DNA of 52,105 bases. Source: Deltaproteobacteria bacterium (lineage in GTDB: Bacteria > Bdellovibrionota_B > Oligoflexia > Oligoflexales > Bog-1112). Positions 18,842 to 27,085 of the stretch are shown here, piece after piece. The DNA is taken from positions 1 through 52,105 of the forward strand of contig CANJLI010000011.1 of assembly GCA_947475005.1 (NCBI GenBank), given 5' to 3'. Numbering within the stretch: the stretch's first letter is position 1; the number at the start of each line of letters is the position of its first letter. The notes under the pieces are model-generated. The model was not told the DNA's origin and ran no database searches. It worked only from the letters and a program-made list of their open reading frames with translations. Made by a program: the position numbers and the translations under genes.

Positions 18842-20167
18842 ATGAACATTCGCTATGCGGAAACCATCAAACATCTATCTGAACGGATTCTTGCTGCACA
18901 GGCTCCCATCCGAATTCTCGACTCTATCAAGTGGCCCCCGCATATTGCCAAAGAGCTGCTCAAAAGTAAGTTCACGCAAATGCCTCGCATGGGGAAAAAG
19001 GAGTATGCAGGAATCGACCTTACCTTTGATCCTAAAAAGGTTTCAGCAGAATTTCATGAAATTACCCAAGAGATCAAAAGGAAGATGGGTGATACGGATC
19101 GTGTGGGGCTTTTGCTGCAGGAGATCTGTATAGAGTATCAGCATGTGTTGGAAATGATCATGGCTCGTGGAACCAAAGAATTTGGGATTTGGAGCCGTCG
19201 TTTGTATGGATCTTCCTATGATACCTTCCATGACGACGCATGCACCGTACATGATCTCGGCAAAACTCTGAAAGATATTTTAAATGGAGTTGATTGTTAT
19301 CCCTTGGGCCCTGAGGATCCCAAAATTATCACCGCTCCTCAGGTGGTCAAGGAGCTGAAGAAACGATTTCGCAGTTATTTTACCCATCATGAAGTGGGTG
19401 TTCTGCTATCCGATGGGTTGATCTCCGATGCCGCAGCTGGAGGAGACAAGATTAAAATCAATCGTGATACCTTGTTTTCTCGCAGGGACATTGATTTGCT
19501 CGAAGTCCACGAGGGGCATGTCCATGTGGGCACTACTTTTAACGGAGCCAATCAACCCTATGCCAAATGGTTATCAAAGGGATCGCCTCGAGTGGTCTGT
19601 GCCCAAGAAGGCCTTGCGGTAATGATGGAGATTTTTACCTTCCACAGTGACTTTATTCGCACGCGTCGCATTAATGACCGTGTAGTGGGCATTCACCTGG
19701 TGGAGCAGGGGGCTAACCTCATTGAGCTGTGTCAATATTATTTGAATCAGGGCTACCATGCAGATGAGGTGCTTTACAATGTGCGCCGTATCTTTAGGGG
19801 CTCTATCTTTGAAGGGGGCTATCCGTTTACCAAAGACCTTTCCTATGCAAAGGGATTTATTGAGAACTATAATTTTATCCGATCTGCCATCGCAGCTGGC
19901 TATCCCCATTTGATACCCTTGTTGTTCGTCGGGAAACTCAACCTACAAGACATCCCCTTGCTCTATGAGTTGCAGATGGAGGGGATTGTGCAGCCTCCTT
20001 TGTATTTGCCCTCTCAGTTTTCAGATTTGAACGGGTTGGCAGTATGGATGAGCTACTCTAATTTTTTCAACCAACTGAATCTAAAGGGAATCAAAGCAAA
20101 GTTTTCTGAAATGTTCTCTCAGGTTACTGTTCCTCCTTGTCCATTGCCCACACGGAAGGTGAGTTAA
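18842..20167 (+). CDS. DUF1704 / MATCAP-like zinc peptidase (QEGLA-motif protein)
   Basis: This 441-residue protein belongs to the family named bacterially for its QEGLA motif and now linked to the eukaryotic tubulin carboxypeptidase MATCAP. The metal motif is HExxxH (EVHEGHVHVG, about residues 219-228), followed by the second hallmark CAQEGLAV. The rest is helical, as expected. Bacterial members have no established substrate; by family knowledge a carboxypeptidase-like activity is likely. The ATG at 18842 is chosen because GGGGGAGG lies about seven bases upstream; an earlier ATG at 18815 adds nine residues without such a site. No signal peptide is seen, so it is cytoplasmic unless exported by another route. 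It is divergent from the lipoprotein gene and ends just before a family B palindrome. Confidence 0.85.
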   Translation: MNIRYAETIKHLSERILAAQAPIRILDSIKWPPHIAKELLKSKFTQMPRMGKKEYAGIDLTFDPKKVSAEFHEITQEIKRKMGDTDRVGLLLQEICIEYQHVLEMIMARGTKEFGIWSRRLYGSSYDTFHDDACTVHDLGKTLKDILNGVDCYPLGPEDPKIITAPQVVKELKKRFRSYFTHHEVGVLLSDGLISDAAAGGDKIKINRDTLFSRRDIDLLEVHEGHVHVGTTFNGANQPYAKWLSKGSPRVVCAQEGLAVMMEIFTFHSDFIRTRRINDRVVGIHLVEQGANLIELCQYYLNQGYHADEVLYNVRRIFRGSIFEGGYPFTKDLSYAKGFIENYNFIRSAIAAGYPHLIPLLFVGKLNLQDIPLLYELQMEGIVQPPLYLPSQFSDLNGLAVWMSYSNFFNQLNLKGIKAKFSEMFSQVTVPPCPLPTRKVS

Positions 20168-20185
20168 TTACAAAGTTGGGAATAT

Positions 20186-20302
20186 GGTCGCGCCGCCCCC
20201 GTCATCCCAAGGCTGCGTAGCAGCGGTATGGGATCTTGTTAAAAATGCAGGGGATCCCATACGGTCCCTTCGGGGCCTTGGGATGACGGGGGCGGTGCGA
20301 CC
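20186..20302. repeat. complete family B palindrome with extended arms
   Basis: Arms beginning GGTCGCGCCGCCCCCGTCAT and ending ATGACGGGGGCGGTGCGACC enclose the family B core. In that core, CCCAAGGCTGCGTAGCAGC...GGGATC faces GATCCCATACGGTCCCTTCG. The inner halves differ (GCTGCGTAGCAGC against GTCCCTTCGGGGC), each being a small hairpin. It lies between the converging DUF1704 gene and kynA. Confidence 0.92.
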
Positions 20303-20309
20303 ATGCAGC

Positions 20310-21089
20310 CTAAAGAGAAGATCGCAGGGCCCATAAATCCACAAAAGAAGGTTGAAACAAGGTGGCTCGCAGGTAAGCAAGGCCTGCAGAGCCTCCCGTC
20401 CCAGGCACATTACCAATGGTGCGTTCCACAATCTTGACGTGTCGATAGCGCCACTCTTGCATGCCTTCATCCAGATCCACATACCGCTCTAGCAATGCCA
20501 CCCGTGGAGAACGCTCTCGATACAAGGTGAGTAGTAGGTCTTGCACACGGGCGTCCCCTGTATAGGGCTGAGAATAAGGACGTTGGAGGATATCTACGGG
20601 AATGGCAACCCCCATATGTTGGGATAAAAACTGCAGGAGAGCATCGTAGAGCGTGGGGGCTTCATAATCATGAGAGAGGCTCTCGAAGGCAGGGTGAGCC
20701 GTAAACAGAGTAAGGGTACGGGGATTTTTTTGCCCCAGCTGGCATTCCAATCGTCGAAATTGTAGGGACTGAAACCCGCTTGCTTGCTGCAATCGAGTAC
20801 GAAAAGAATAAAAGGAAATCGGGGTCATGGTTTCGAGAATATCTGCTTGAGACACCAAGGTTTTGAGGATCACCAACATACGATGCAAGGTGTCCAGGGC
20901 CTCGGATTCTTTTCCAGCTTGAAGGTGAACCCTCAAAAAATTGGATTCGTGCAGCAACTGTTTGAACCACAGCTCATAGGTTTGATGAATGATGATAAAT
21001 AGAGTTTCGTCATGCTCTTCGGGAGAGAGGGGTTGTTGGGCATCCAAAATTTTGTGCAACTGCAAGTAGTCCCCGTATGTCATGTCCAT
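20310..21089 (-). CDS. kynA: tryptophan 2,3-dioxygenase
   Basis: This haem enzyme opens the indole ring of L-tryptophan to N-formylkynurenine. The family signatures are present: YGDYLQLHKIL at the start, HDETLFIIIHQTYELWFKQL, SFRTRLQQASGFQS, and EWRYRHVKIVERTIG with the haem-ligand histidine, followed by the substrate loop GTGGSAGLAYL. Starting at the ATG at 21089 (GGGGAG about seven bases upstream) gives 259 residues, the usual size. A GTG at 21122 would add 11 residues. No kynurenine formamidase or kynureninase lies beside it, so it stands alone here. Confidence 0.94.
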   Translation of the reverse strand: MDMTYGDYLQLHKILDAQQPLSPEEHDETLFIIIHQTYELWFKQLLHESNFLRVHLQAGKESEALDTLHRMLVILKTLVSQADILETMTPISFYSFRTRLQQASGFQSLQFRRLECQLGQKNPRTLTLFTAHPAFESLSHDYEAPTLYDALLQFLSQHMGVAIPVDILQRPYSQPYTGDARVQDLLLTLYRERSPRVALLERYVDLDEGMQEWRYRHVKIVERTIGNVPGTGGSAGLAYLRATLFQPSFVDLWALRSSL

Positions 21090-21233
21090 GCAAATGCTCC
21101 CCAAATCCTTCAAAGAAACCACGGCGATTTTGTTTATAACTTATTGTAAATATAGAGGAAATTTATTGCGCTGTAAATTTTTTTCCTGCCACCCGATGGA
21201 CAAATACAACTTTATTTATAGGTAGGAGTAGGT

Positions 21234-21357
21234 ATGAAAGCGGGCTCTTGAAGCTAGAGAAGAGAACGGGGGTGCTGCTAATCTGGCACCTAGTTGGATG
21301 ATTTACAACAACACGGGTCACGAACAGACCGTACAGTTGGAGCTGGATTACAAGTAG
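21234..21357 (+). pseudogene. remnant of a small gene broken by a frameshift
   Basis: A good ribosome-binding site (GGTAGGAGTAGGT) precedes ATG AAA GCG GGC TCT TGA, a five-codon frame. In the next frame the sequence stays open from just after the ATG to a TAG at 21355-21357 and encodes a protein-like tail (LAPSWMIYNNTGHEQTVQL...). One frameshift would join them into a roughly 40-residue product. This may be a decayed gene end or a leader. I do not recognise it. Confidence 0.35.
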
Positions 21358-21360
21358 TCC

Positions 21361-21549
21361 CTACTCAGAAATGCGCTTCTTCTCAGGGGTTACTGGAGTC
21401 TGAGCTTCGTCCTCCTCAGACTTTAGGCCCTTTTTGAAATTGCGGATTCCTTCGCCCACGGCCTTGCCCAACTGGGGCAATTTGCTAGGTCCGAAGAGCA
21501 GTACAGCGACGCCGAATATGAGCAAGAGCTCGGATGAACCTGGTAACAT
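21361..21549 (-). CDS. tatA: twin-arginine translocase protein TatA/TatE
   Basis: This 62-residue protein forms the pore-lining component of the Tat system, which exports folded proteins. A short N-terminal segment (MLPGSSE) leads to one membrane helix (LLLIFGVAVLLFGPSKLPQL). The conserved FGPSKLPQLGKAVGEGIRNFKKG hinge and amphipathic helix follow, then an acidic tail. AAAGGGAGG lies just upstream of the ATG. tatB and tatC are not in the window. It is in the same direction as the PfkB gene upstream but separated by repeats. Confidence 0.93.
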   Translation of the reverse strand: MLPGSSELLLIFGVAVLLFGPSKLPQLGKAVGEGIRNFKKGLKSEEDEAQTPVTPEKKRISE

Positions 21550-21621
21550 ACTAAAACCTCCCTTTCGATACCTGCGTACATATATCCGCTTTCGCAGCGC
21601 CTTGCCAAGGCAAAGTTATCG

Positions 21622-21704
21622 CCCCACATCTGCAGCGTCCTGTGGGGACGCTGCAGATGTGGGGGATTATCCGGGGACACTCGCATCGGGTGTCCTCACA
21701 GGGC
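21622..21704. repeat. family A palindrome beside a mosaic hairpin
   Basis: Bases 21622-21664 form a hairpin with 19-base arms (CCCCACATCTGCAGCGTCC and its complement) around TGTGG, reusing the family A phrase CCTGTGGGGAC as its tip. A normal family A copy follows at 21673-21704, with TGTCCTC instead of TGTCCCC. The pair sits between the end of the PfkB gene and the start of tatA. Confidence 0.85.
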
Positions 21705-21707
21705 GCT

Positions 21708-22685
21708 CTACATATTCCGTACCCGCGCCAGCCCTTGCTCCGAGAGGCTCGCCCCGTAGTGGCCAATCACATCCGCAGCCAGCGCGGCCCCCATTCGCCC
21801 CGCTGCCTCCAACTCCCGATCCAGGAGCAATCCGTACAGCACCCCTGCAGCGAACATGTCCCCCGCTCCCGTAGTATCCACCACCGCCACCGTTTCTGCG
21901 GAGATGTAACAGCGCTCTGAACCTCGCTGGAGCAAGGCGCCTTTGGCGCCGAGTTTGATCACAGCCAAGATGCCTAAATCCGCAAGGGATTGTGCTGCAA
22001 ACTCAGGGGAACCTGGAAACAGCAAGTGCGCTTCTTCCTCATTGGCAAAGACAATATCCGCATTCTGGGTAATCAGATCGAGCATCTCTTGAGGAAAGGA
22101 CTTCGCCACACAAGGATCGGAGATGTCGATAGAGATCAGGGCCCCGTTTGCTTTGGCCATAGCGATGGACTGACACACGGCCTCTTTCTGAAGAGGGGCA
22201 AACCAGGCGTATCCGCTGCAATGGAAAAATCGCGTGTTTTGAAGCGCCTGCGCAGGTACATCTGCATGCCCCACTTCGGAACTGGCCCCCAAATGAGTGA
22301 CCATGGTGCGCTCCCCATCGGGGGTTACCAAAACCACACAGCACCCGGTAGCATGCCCAGGTTGGAGGGACAGTTGGGCGGTGATATTGATCTCTCCGGT
22401 GCGCATGCGAATTTTCTCGCCAAAGGCATCGGGGCCCACGGCTCCTGCGAATACAGTTTTTTTCCCTAGTAAGGCGAGGGCTCGAATTGCATTTAAGCAA
22501 GAGCCGCCTAACTCACAGGAAAATTCCCGATGATTTACTTTTTCTAAAATTTCATGCTGTTCTTGGGCACCCACCATATGGGCATACCCTTTTTGAAGGG
22601 GCAGGGTCTGCAACTCTGCCTCAGATACGGATACCACGACATCCATCAATGCACCACAGACCGACACGACATCTAATGTTTGCAT
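21708..22685 (-). CDS. PfkB-family sugar/nucleoside kinase
   Basis: This 325-residue ribokinase-fold kinase is closest in pattern to adenosine-kinase-like members. The N-terminal GALMDVVVSV and the LGGSCLNAIRALALLG segment (PfkB signature 1 region) bind substrate. TPDGERTMVTHLGAS forms the lid area and NEEEAHLLF precedes the ATP site. The catalytic anion hole is DTTGAGDMFAAGVLYG, with the aspartate base. Substrate cannot be fixed from sequence; adenosine would fit the nearby methylthioadenosine genes but that is only a guess. It is minus strand, with tatA downstream beyond a repeat. Confidence 0.88.
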   Translation of the reverse strand: MQTLDVVSVCGALMDVVVSVSEAELQTLPLQKGYAHMVGAQEQHEILEKVNHREFSCELGGSCLNAIRALALLGKKTVFAGAVGPDAFGEKIRMRTGEINITAQLSLQPGHATGCCVVLVTPDGERTMVTHLGASSEVGHADVPAQALQNTRFFHCSGYAWFAPLQKEAVCQSIAMAKANGALISIDISDPCVAKSFPQEMLDLITQNADIVFANEEEAHLLFPGSPEFAAQSLADLGILAVIKLGAKGALLQRGSERCYISAETVAVVDTTGAGDMFAAGVLYGLLLDRELEAAGRMGAALAADVIGHYGASLSEQGLARVRNM

Positions 22686-22788
22686 ACCGCCCTTTCAACT
22701 CGTCATTCCTGTACTTAAGTTCTGCCCGATCTTATCCGATCCAAGGTAGCAGTAAACAATAACTTTTTATTTTTGAAGGGTGATTTCT

Positions 22789-23682
22789 GTGTACAAGCTA
22801 TTTTTTCTTTTCACCAGTTGTATCGGACTCTACGTGGGTTGCTCAAAAAGCAGCAGCGAGAGTTCAAGGGCAGCTCCAGCAGTATCTCCCGCGAAGAGCA
22901 CAGCGATTACTTCTCCAGAGACCACCACCAAGAGTCAGTTACAAACGTCTATCGACACAGACACAGGTTCCGATACCCAGACAAAGACTGCAACTGGGGA
23001 CCCTTCGGTGATTCAATTTTCTAAACATTTAGGCACCCGCTCTCATTACCTCACGGCGCGTCTCAACGAAGTGGGCGGCCCGTTGCCTGGAGCTGCCATT
23101 GCCAACACCATTTGGCAATGTCCCGAGAATTCGGTGGTGACAGGAATGAAAGCCTCATATCTCAATCTAGATCGAAAGTTTCAGATAGAATGTGGCTTTC
23201 TCGAGGATGGCATGCAGCGCCCTATCGTGCGGCAGAACTGCCAGACCAGTAGTACGACTACGGGATTGGTGGATTTTATGCTATCGCCGGCATGCCCTTT
23301 GGGTACTTTTCCCGCAGGCCTGCAATCCAGCAAAATAGCAGCGGATCGGAGCTTTTCATTTTACTGCTGTGAACTCGCCACGGCAGATGGAGTTAAGTTG
23401 GCCATACCCACTATCGACGCTGGCAATGGGCTGGGCCTTCAACCTGCCTGTGATCCTTCCATGGCTGGAATGCAAGCGCAGCTCTGGGGGCTGGTGCCCA
23501 ATCTGCAAGTCAATGCCTCAGGGCAAGCTTCTTTTGCTTTTAGCTGTCCGGTGGATGCCGCCCAAAAAGAAACCAATAAGGTCGTAACCGGATTTTATGG
23601 GGAGTACTTCAGGACCGAACAAGATCGACGCTGGGGATTTGATTGCTGTCAACTTGCCTTGCCTGTGCCTGCCTCTAACTAA
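22789..23682 (+). CDS. lipoprotein with dermatopontin-like repeats
   Basis: This roughly 297-residue lipoprotein has a signal peptide with lipobox LYVGC followed by SKSSSES. A Ser/Thr-rich linker of about 55 residues then leads to a cysteine-rich domain. Three times the pattern Asp-Arg-x-aromatic-x-x-x-Cys recurs (NLDRKFQIECGF, AADRSFSFYCCEL, EQDRRWGFDCCQL). Each is preceded by a Cys-Pro or Cys-x-x-Gly segment about 20-30 residues earlier (CPENSVVTGM, CPLGTFPAGL). This D-R-x-[FW]-x-F-x-C-C rhythm is the mark of dermatopontin, an animal matrix protein, and its invertebrate lectin relatives. The GTG at 22789 is preferred over the GTG at 22780 because GAAGGGTG then lies six bases upstream. A binding role outside the cell is inferred. 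Confidence 0.78.
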   Translation: MYKLFFLFTSCIGLYVGCSKSSSESSRAAPAVSPAKSTAITSPETTTKSQLQTSIDTDTGSDTQTKTATGDPSVIQFSKHLGTRSHYLTARLNEVGGPLPGAAIANTIWQCPENSVVTGMKASYLNLDRKFQIECGFLEDGMQRPIVRQNCQTSSTTTGLVDFMLSPACPLGTFPAGLQSSKIAADRSFSFYCCELATADGVKLAIPTIDAGNGLGLQPACDPSMAGMQAQLWGLVPNLQVNASGQASFAFSCPVDAAQKETNKVVTGFYGEYFRTEQDRRWGFDCCQLALPVPASN

Positions 23683-23747
23683 TGTTTGCATTCTAACCAC
23701 CGTTTGGTACGATCGTACTTATTAAATAAAAACACAGGAAATCTATT

Positions 23748-25064
23748 ATGTTACGGCCATTATTCTGCGTGACGTGGTGGTGGGTAAGTGCGTGGGGACA
23801 GCTCGGCTGGGCCGGTGACCATGCGATTGTGGAAGGTCCTCTGATGGGTGCGGTTTTTCATCAAGAGTCAGGTCATGAGCATCTTCTATTGGCAGAGGAC
23901 TCTACGCAGTTGGGCGATGGGGAGCTGAAGTCGACTCGAGAGGATGGGGTACAAACCGATGGCCCCTTGGAAACGGTACAGATGCGTTCCAATACAAACC
24001 CAGTGGTTAGCTATGACATTCCTTTTGCTAAGATTGCAGAAAGAAGCCCTGTTCTTGCGGATTATTTTCGGACCTATTCTCCGATTTTGGAGATGGATGC
24101 TTTTTATTTAGAGCGAGACCTCTCTCAAATTAACCGGTACTTGGTCTTTGGACTTCCAGAAGGTGAAAAACTCACCCTGGGTACGCAACGGTTTTTAAAA
24201 CGATTGGAGGAGGGTCAGGCCAAGGATTTCCAAGTGGTCACCATACAGTCAGCTCGCTTATTAAGCAGTGGAAAACCAGCCTTTACTTGCCCCTTATCTG
24301 TAGGCACCTTGCAACAAAGTCCGTACTTTAAAGAACGGATATGGGAGGCAGATGGTACTTTGCGTAAGGTGTTTATGGTGCCAGGCTCTGACTCTTATTG
24401 CTTGCATCTGTTTTCGTATCTGCTGTTTTGGGGACCGTTTGCCAATCCTTTTTTTGTGCAAGAGAAAATCTCTATGCGAGATAAATTCGGTGTAGACTTT
24501 GTTGCACAAGGTCTTAAGCCGATGATTAAAGAATACAAACTGCAATTTCCTTGTAGAAAGTTAGAACAACTTACCGACATTTTGAAAAACCTGGAAGAGA
24601 ACAAAGCGCCTTGGAAAACTCCAACGACATTTTGGGAGCCTTTTTTAGAGGCAACTGAATATGGGGAAATCGAAGAACATGTGTCTCGTACTTTTTCAAA
24701 TAAGGGCCCCTGTAGCCAAGTGCTGACAGTAACCTATCATCCCTCATCGGTAGAGCGGGATGGCAGAGCCTCTGTTCCCTTGCATACGGATCGGCATGCG
24801 TATGTACCTGCAGATTTACGGAATCCAAATGCGTGTAAGGCCTACTTGGATGAAGCGTACAAAGTTTGGAAGGAGAAAACGTTGTTTGCGCGTCCTGGCA
24901 AATCTCATCTCGGGCATTTTGTGAAGCATACGGAGAGCAAAAGCACAAAGCCGAAGGGGACCACCATCGAAGAGCGCACCTCCACCTACGTGGGTTTTTA
25001 TGGAGAAGCTGGTGAGGGAGGGGGGAGTCGGCACTCTCACAAACATGTAAGCGCATGGATGTGA
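23748..25064 (+). CDS. exported protein of unknown function
   Basis: This 438-residue protein starts with a signal peptide (MLRPLFCVTWWWVSAWGQLG, likely cut after WAG). AGGAAA lies upstream of the ATG. It contains four to five cysteines (FTCPLSVG, SYCLHLFSYLL, FPCRKLEQL, GPCSQVLTV, NACKAYL), consistent with disulfides in the periplasm or outside. A hydrophobic patch lies at about 220-240 (CLHLFSYLLFWGPFANPFF). The tail is Gly/His/Ser-rich (GEGGGSRHSHKH). I find no known family or catalytic motif. It follows the dermatopontin-like lipoprotein by 65 bases on the same strand and may share its transcript. Confidence 0.7.
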   Translation: MLRPLFCVTWWWVSAWGQLGWAGDHAIVEGPLMGAVFHQESGHEHLLLAEDSTQLGDGELKSTREDGVQTDGPLETVQMRSNTNPVVSYDIPFAKIAERSPVLADYFRTYSPILEMDAFYLERDLSQINRYLVFGLPEGEKLTLGTQRFLKRLEEGQAKDFQVVTIQSARLLSSGKPAFTCPLSVGTLQQSPYFKERIWEADGTLRKVFMVPGSDSYCLHLFSYLLFWGPFANPFFVQEKISMRDKFGVDFVAQGLKPMIKEYKLQFPCRKLEQLTDILKNLEENKAPWKTPTTFWEPFLEATEYGEIEEHVSRTFSNKGPCSQVLTVTYHPSSVERDGRASVPLHTDRHAYVPADLRNPNACKAYLDEAYKVWKEKTLFARPGKSHLGHFVKHTESKSTKPKGTTIEERTSTYVGFYGEAGEGGGSRHSHKHVSAWM

Positions 25065-25072
25065 GAGTGGGT

Positions 25073-25915
25073 TTACCTGTCAAGCACAGCAAGTACTTTT
25101 TGCTGTGCAGTAGAAAGTTGATCCACCGGGGTCATCAATCCAGATCCCAAGCCTTGCTTGCGAATTTCTGCATCACGGGGCAGTCCGCTTTCTAAGAGTT
25201 GGGTGACCAGACGAAAGGCTCGATGGTTGTTTTGCTTCATGACGCCGATGACTTCTTCCACCGTTACCGGGGCACGGTTGTCATCCCAACAATCATAGTC
25301 CGTGACAAAGCAGCAAGGCAGATAGGAGATGCCAGCCTCTCGTGCTAAGGCATATTCAGGAAAGTGGGTCATGCCGATGATGTCAGCGCCCATCTGTCGA
25401 TACATGTGAGATTCTGCTCGGGTGGAGAAGTACGGGCCTTCTACACACACATAGGTTTTCTTTCCGTGTACCCCACAGTCCAATCGACCGGCTTGGGCGA
25501 GTACCCATTCAACACCGGCTTGCCAGACGGGATCTGCAAGGGAGACGTGTCCCACCATTCCATCTCCGCAAAACGAGCTTTCTCGTGTGCCTTTGGTGAA
25601 GTTCAAGTATTGGGTCGGTACCACCAAATCTCCCGGTGCAAGCTCTTGTCGCAGGCTTCCCACCGCAGAGATAGAGAGTACCCGTGTGGCACCGGCTTGT
25701 TTGAGGGCATAGAGGTTGGCACGGTAGTTTACCTCGGAGGGCAAGAGCTCGTGATGGCTTCCGTGTCGAGAGAGGAATAAGCACTCCAGGTGCTTCACAC
25801 GGATGCGTTTGAGACCGGAGGAGGCGAGGCCAAAGGGAGTCTCTCGGGAGATCTCCTCGAGGGATTCCACATCTTCGAATTTTTCAAAACCAGTTCCACC
25901 GATAATAGCCCACAT
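25073..25915 (-). CDS. mtnP: S-methyl-5'-thioadenosine phosphorylase
   Basis: This 280-residue enzyme splits methylthioadenosine with phosphate to adenine and methylthioribose-1-phosphate. The MTAP motifs are clear: IIGGTGFE, the phosphate-binding SRHGSHHELLPSEVNYRAN, SAVGSLR, VCVEGPYFSTRAES, GMTHFPEYALAREAGI and TDYDCWDD. The motif reads GMTH...PEYALA where many members read GMTT...PEVVLA, a small change near the adenine pocket. It lies 15 bases downstream of mtnA in the same operon. It converges on the upstream exported gene with an eight-base gap. Confidence 0.94.
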   Translation of the reverse strand: MWAIIGGTGFEKFEDVESLEEISRETPFGLASSGLKRIRVKHLECLFLSRHGSHHELLPSEVNYRANLYALKQAGATRVLSISAVGSLRQELAPGDLVVPTQYLNFTKGTRESSFCGDGMVGHVSLADPVWQAGVEWVLAQAGRLDCGVHGKKTYVCVEGPYFSTRAESHMYRQMGADIIGMTHFPEYALAREAGISYLPCCFVTDYDCWDDNRAPVTVEEVIGVMKQNNHRAFRLVTQLLESGLPRDAEIRKQGLGSGLMTPVDQLSTAQQKVLAVLDR

Positions 25916-25930
25916 AAGCGGCTCCTTGCT

Positions 25931-26932
25931 TTAGGAAAAAATAGGTTGATAGTGAACGCCTGTGTTTAAGATCCATCCGGTGATGAGCTCGCGAGGGACC
26001 ACATCGAAGGACGGGTTAAAGACAGGGGTAGATTCAGGGGCCCAGCGCACAGAACCGGCAGCTCCGTGGAAGCCGCGTACTTCTGCAGCAGGGCGTTCCT
26101 CGATGGGGATCTGGGTGCCGTCTGGGCAGGAAAGATCCACCGTGGACATGGGAGCTGCGACGTAGAAGGGGACCCCGTGATGACGAGCAAGCACAGCGAG
26201 TGCATAGGACCCAATTTTGTTCGCAGAGTCTCCGTTGGCTGCGATGCGGTCAGCACCGATCACACAGAGTTTCACCTTCCCCATGCGCAACAGGGCGGCT
26301 GCCATGCTGTCACACAACAGGGTATGGGGGATGCCGAGTTTTTGTAGCTCCCAGGCGGTGAGGCGTCCGCCTTGGAGGAGGGGGCGGGTCTCGCAGGCGT
26401 AGACATGCAGGGCCTTCTTTTGCTCGAAGGCTCCTCGAATCACGCCTAGTGCGGTACCCACGCCCACTGTGGCAAGGCCTCCGGTGTTGCAGATGGTGAG
26501 GATGCCATCTCCGTCTTGGATGAGGGCTGCGCCGTGAGTGGCCATAGCGTTGCACATGGCCACGTCTTCTTCAAAAATCTGGGTGGCGACCCGTAGCAAG
26601 CTCTCCGCATCGAGCTCGGGAGCTTCTCGCAGCATGCGATCCATGGCCCACATGAGGTTCACAGCTGTGGGGCGCGCCTCGCGGAGCTGCAGTGCGGTGG
26701 CTCGAAGGGTGTCTGGGTCTCGGGTGTGCTGGGCAAACTGGGCGAAAGCCAAGGCTGCAGATACGCCGATGAGGGGTGCGCCCCGTACAGCAAGGCTTTG
26801 GATCAGCTCCACCATGTGAGTCGGGTGTTGAACGGTGACCCAGTCTTCTCGATCGGGCAACCAACGTTGGTCCAAAATCCGAAGGCCGGCTTCGTCATAT
26901 ACAAGGCTAATGGCGGAAAGGGGACTGCGCAT
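25931..26932 (-). CDS. mtnA: methylthioribose-1-phosphate isomerase
   Basis: This 333-residue member of the eIF2B-like isomerase family converts methylthioribose-1-phosphate to methylthioribulose-1-phosphate in methionine salvage. RGAPLIGVSAA is at 50-60. The catalytic cysteine lies in TICNTGGLATVGVGTALG (Cys148-149). The catalytic aspartate lies in VIGADRIAANGDSANKIGSY (Asp228). The ATG at 26932 is chosen from several candidates (GTG 26947, ATG 26941, 26938) because GGAG is nine bases upstream. The order mtnA-mtnP is a two-gene operon; the later salvage enzymes (MtnB, C, D and so on) are not in the window. Confidence 0.94.
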   Translation of the reverse strand: MRSPLSAISLVYDEAGLRILDQRWLPDREDWVTVQHPTHMVELIQSLAVRGAPLIGVSAALAFAQFAQHTRDPDTLRATALQLREARPTAVNLMWAMDRMLREAPELDAESLLRVATQIFEEDVAMCNAMATHGAALIQDGDGILTICNTGGLATVGVGTALGVIRGAFEQKKALHVYACETRPLLQGGRLTAWELQKLGIPHTLLCDSMAAALLRMGKVKLCVIGADRIAANGDSANKIGSYALAVLARHHGVPFYVAAPMSTVDLSCPDGTQIPIEERPAAEVRGFHGAAGSVRWAPESTPVFNPSFDVVPRELITGWILNTGVHYQPIFS

Positions 26933-27030
26933 GCTCATCATCTCCACTGGGGAAAAATATGGAGTTGAAGTAGCGGAAATACGGGCATGTTACAAGGATT
27001 TTTCGTTGGACGAATTGGATGATGAGATCA

Positions 27031-27085
27031 GGGACACCCCGTAGAAGTGTCCCTGGTGTGACGAAAGTCCTGTGGGGACACCCGA
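27031..27085. repeat. family A palindrome and interrupted second copy
   Basis: A short version (GGGACACCCCGTAGAAGTGTCCC, split across 27031-27053) is followed by the left half of a standard copy, GTCCTGTGGGGACACCCGA (27067-27085). That half is cut off exactly where the 196-base mobile element begins. The whole 26933-27487 gap is repeats and holds no gene. Confidence 0.9.

Noticed and set aside
15277..20167. A copine, lipoprotein and MATCAP-like peptidase operating as one system
   Set aside because: The genes are in separate or divergent transcription units with no shared motif; neighbourhood alone is too weak.
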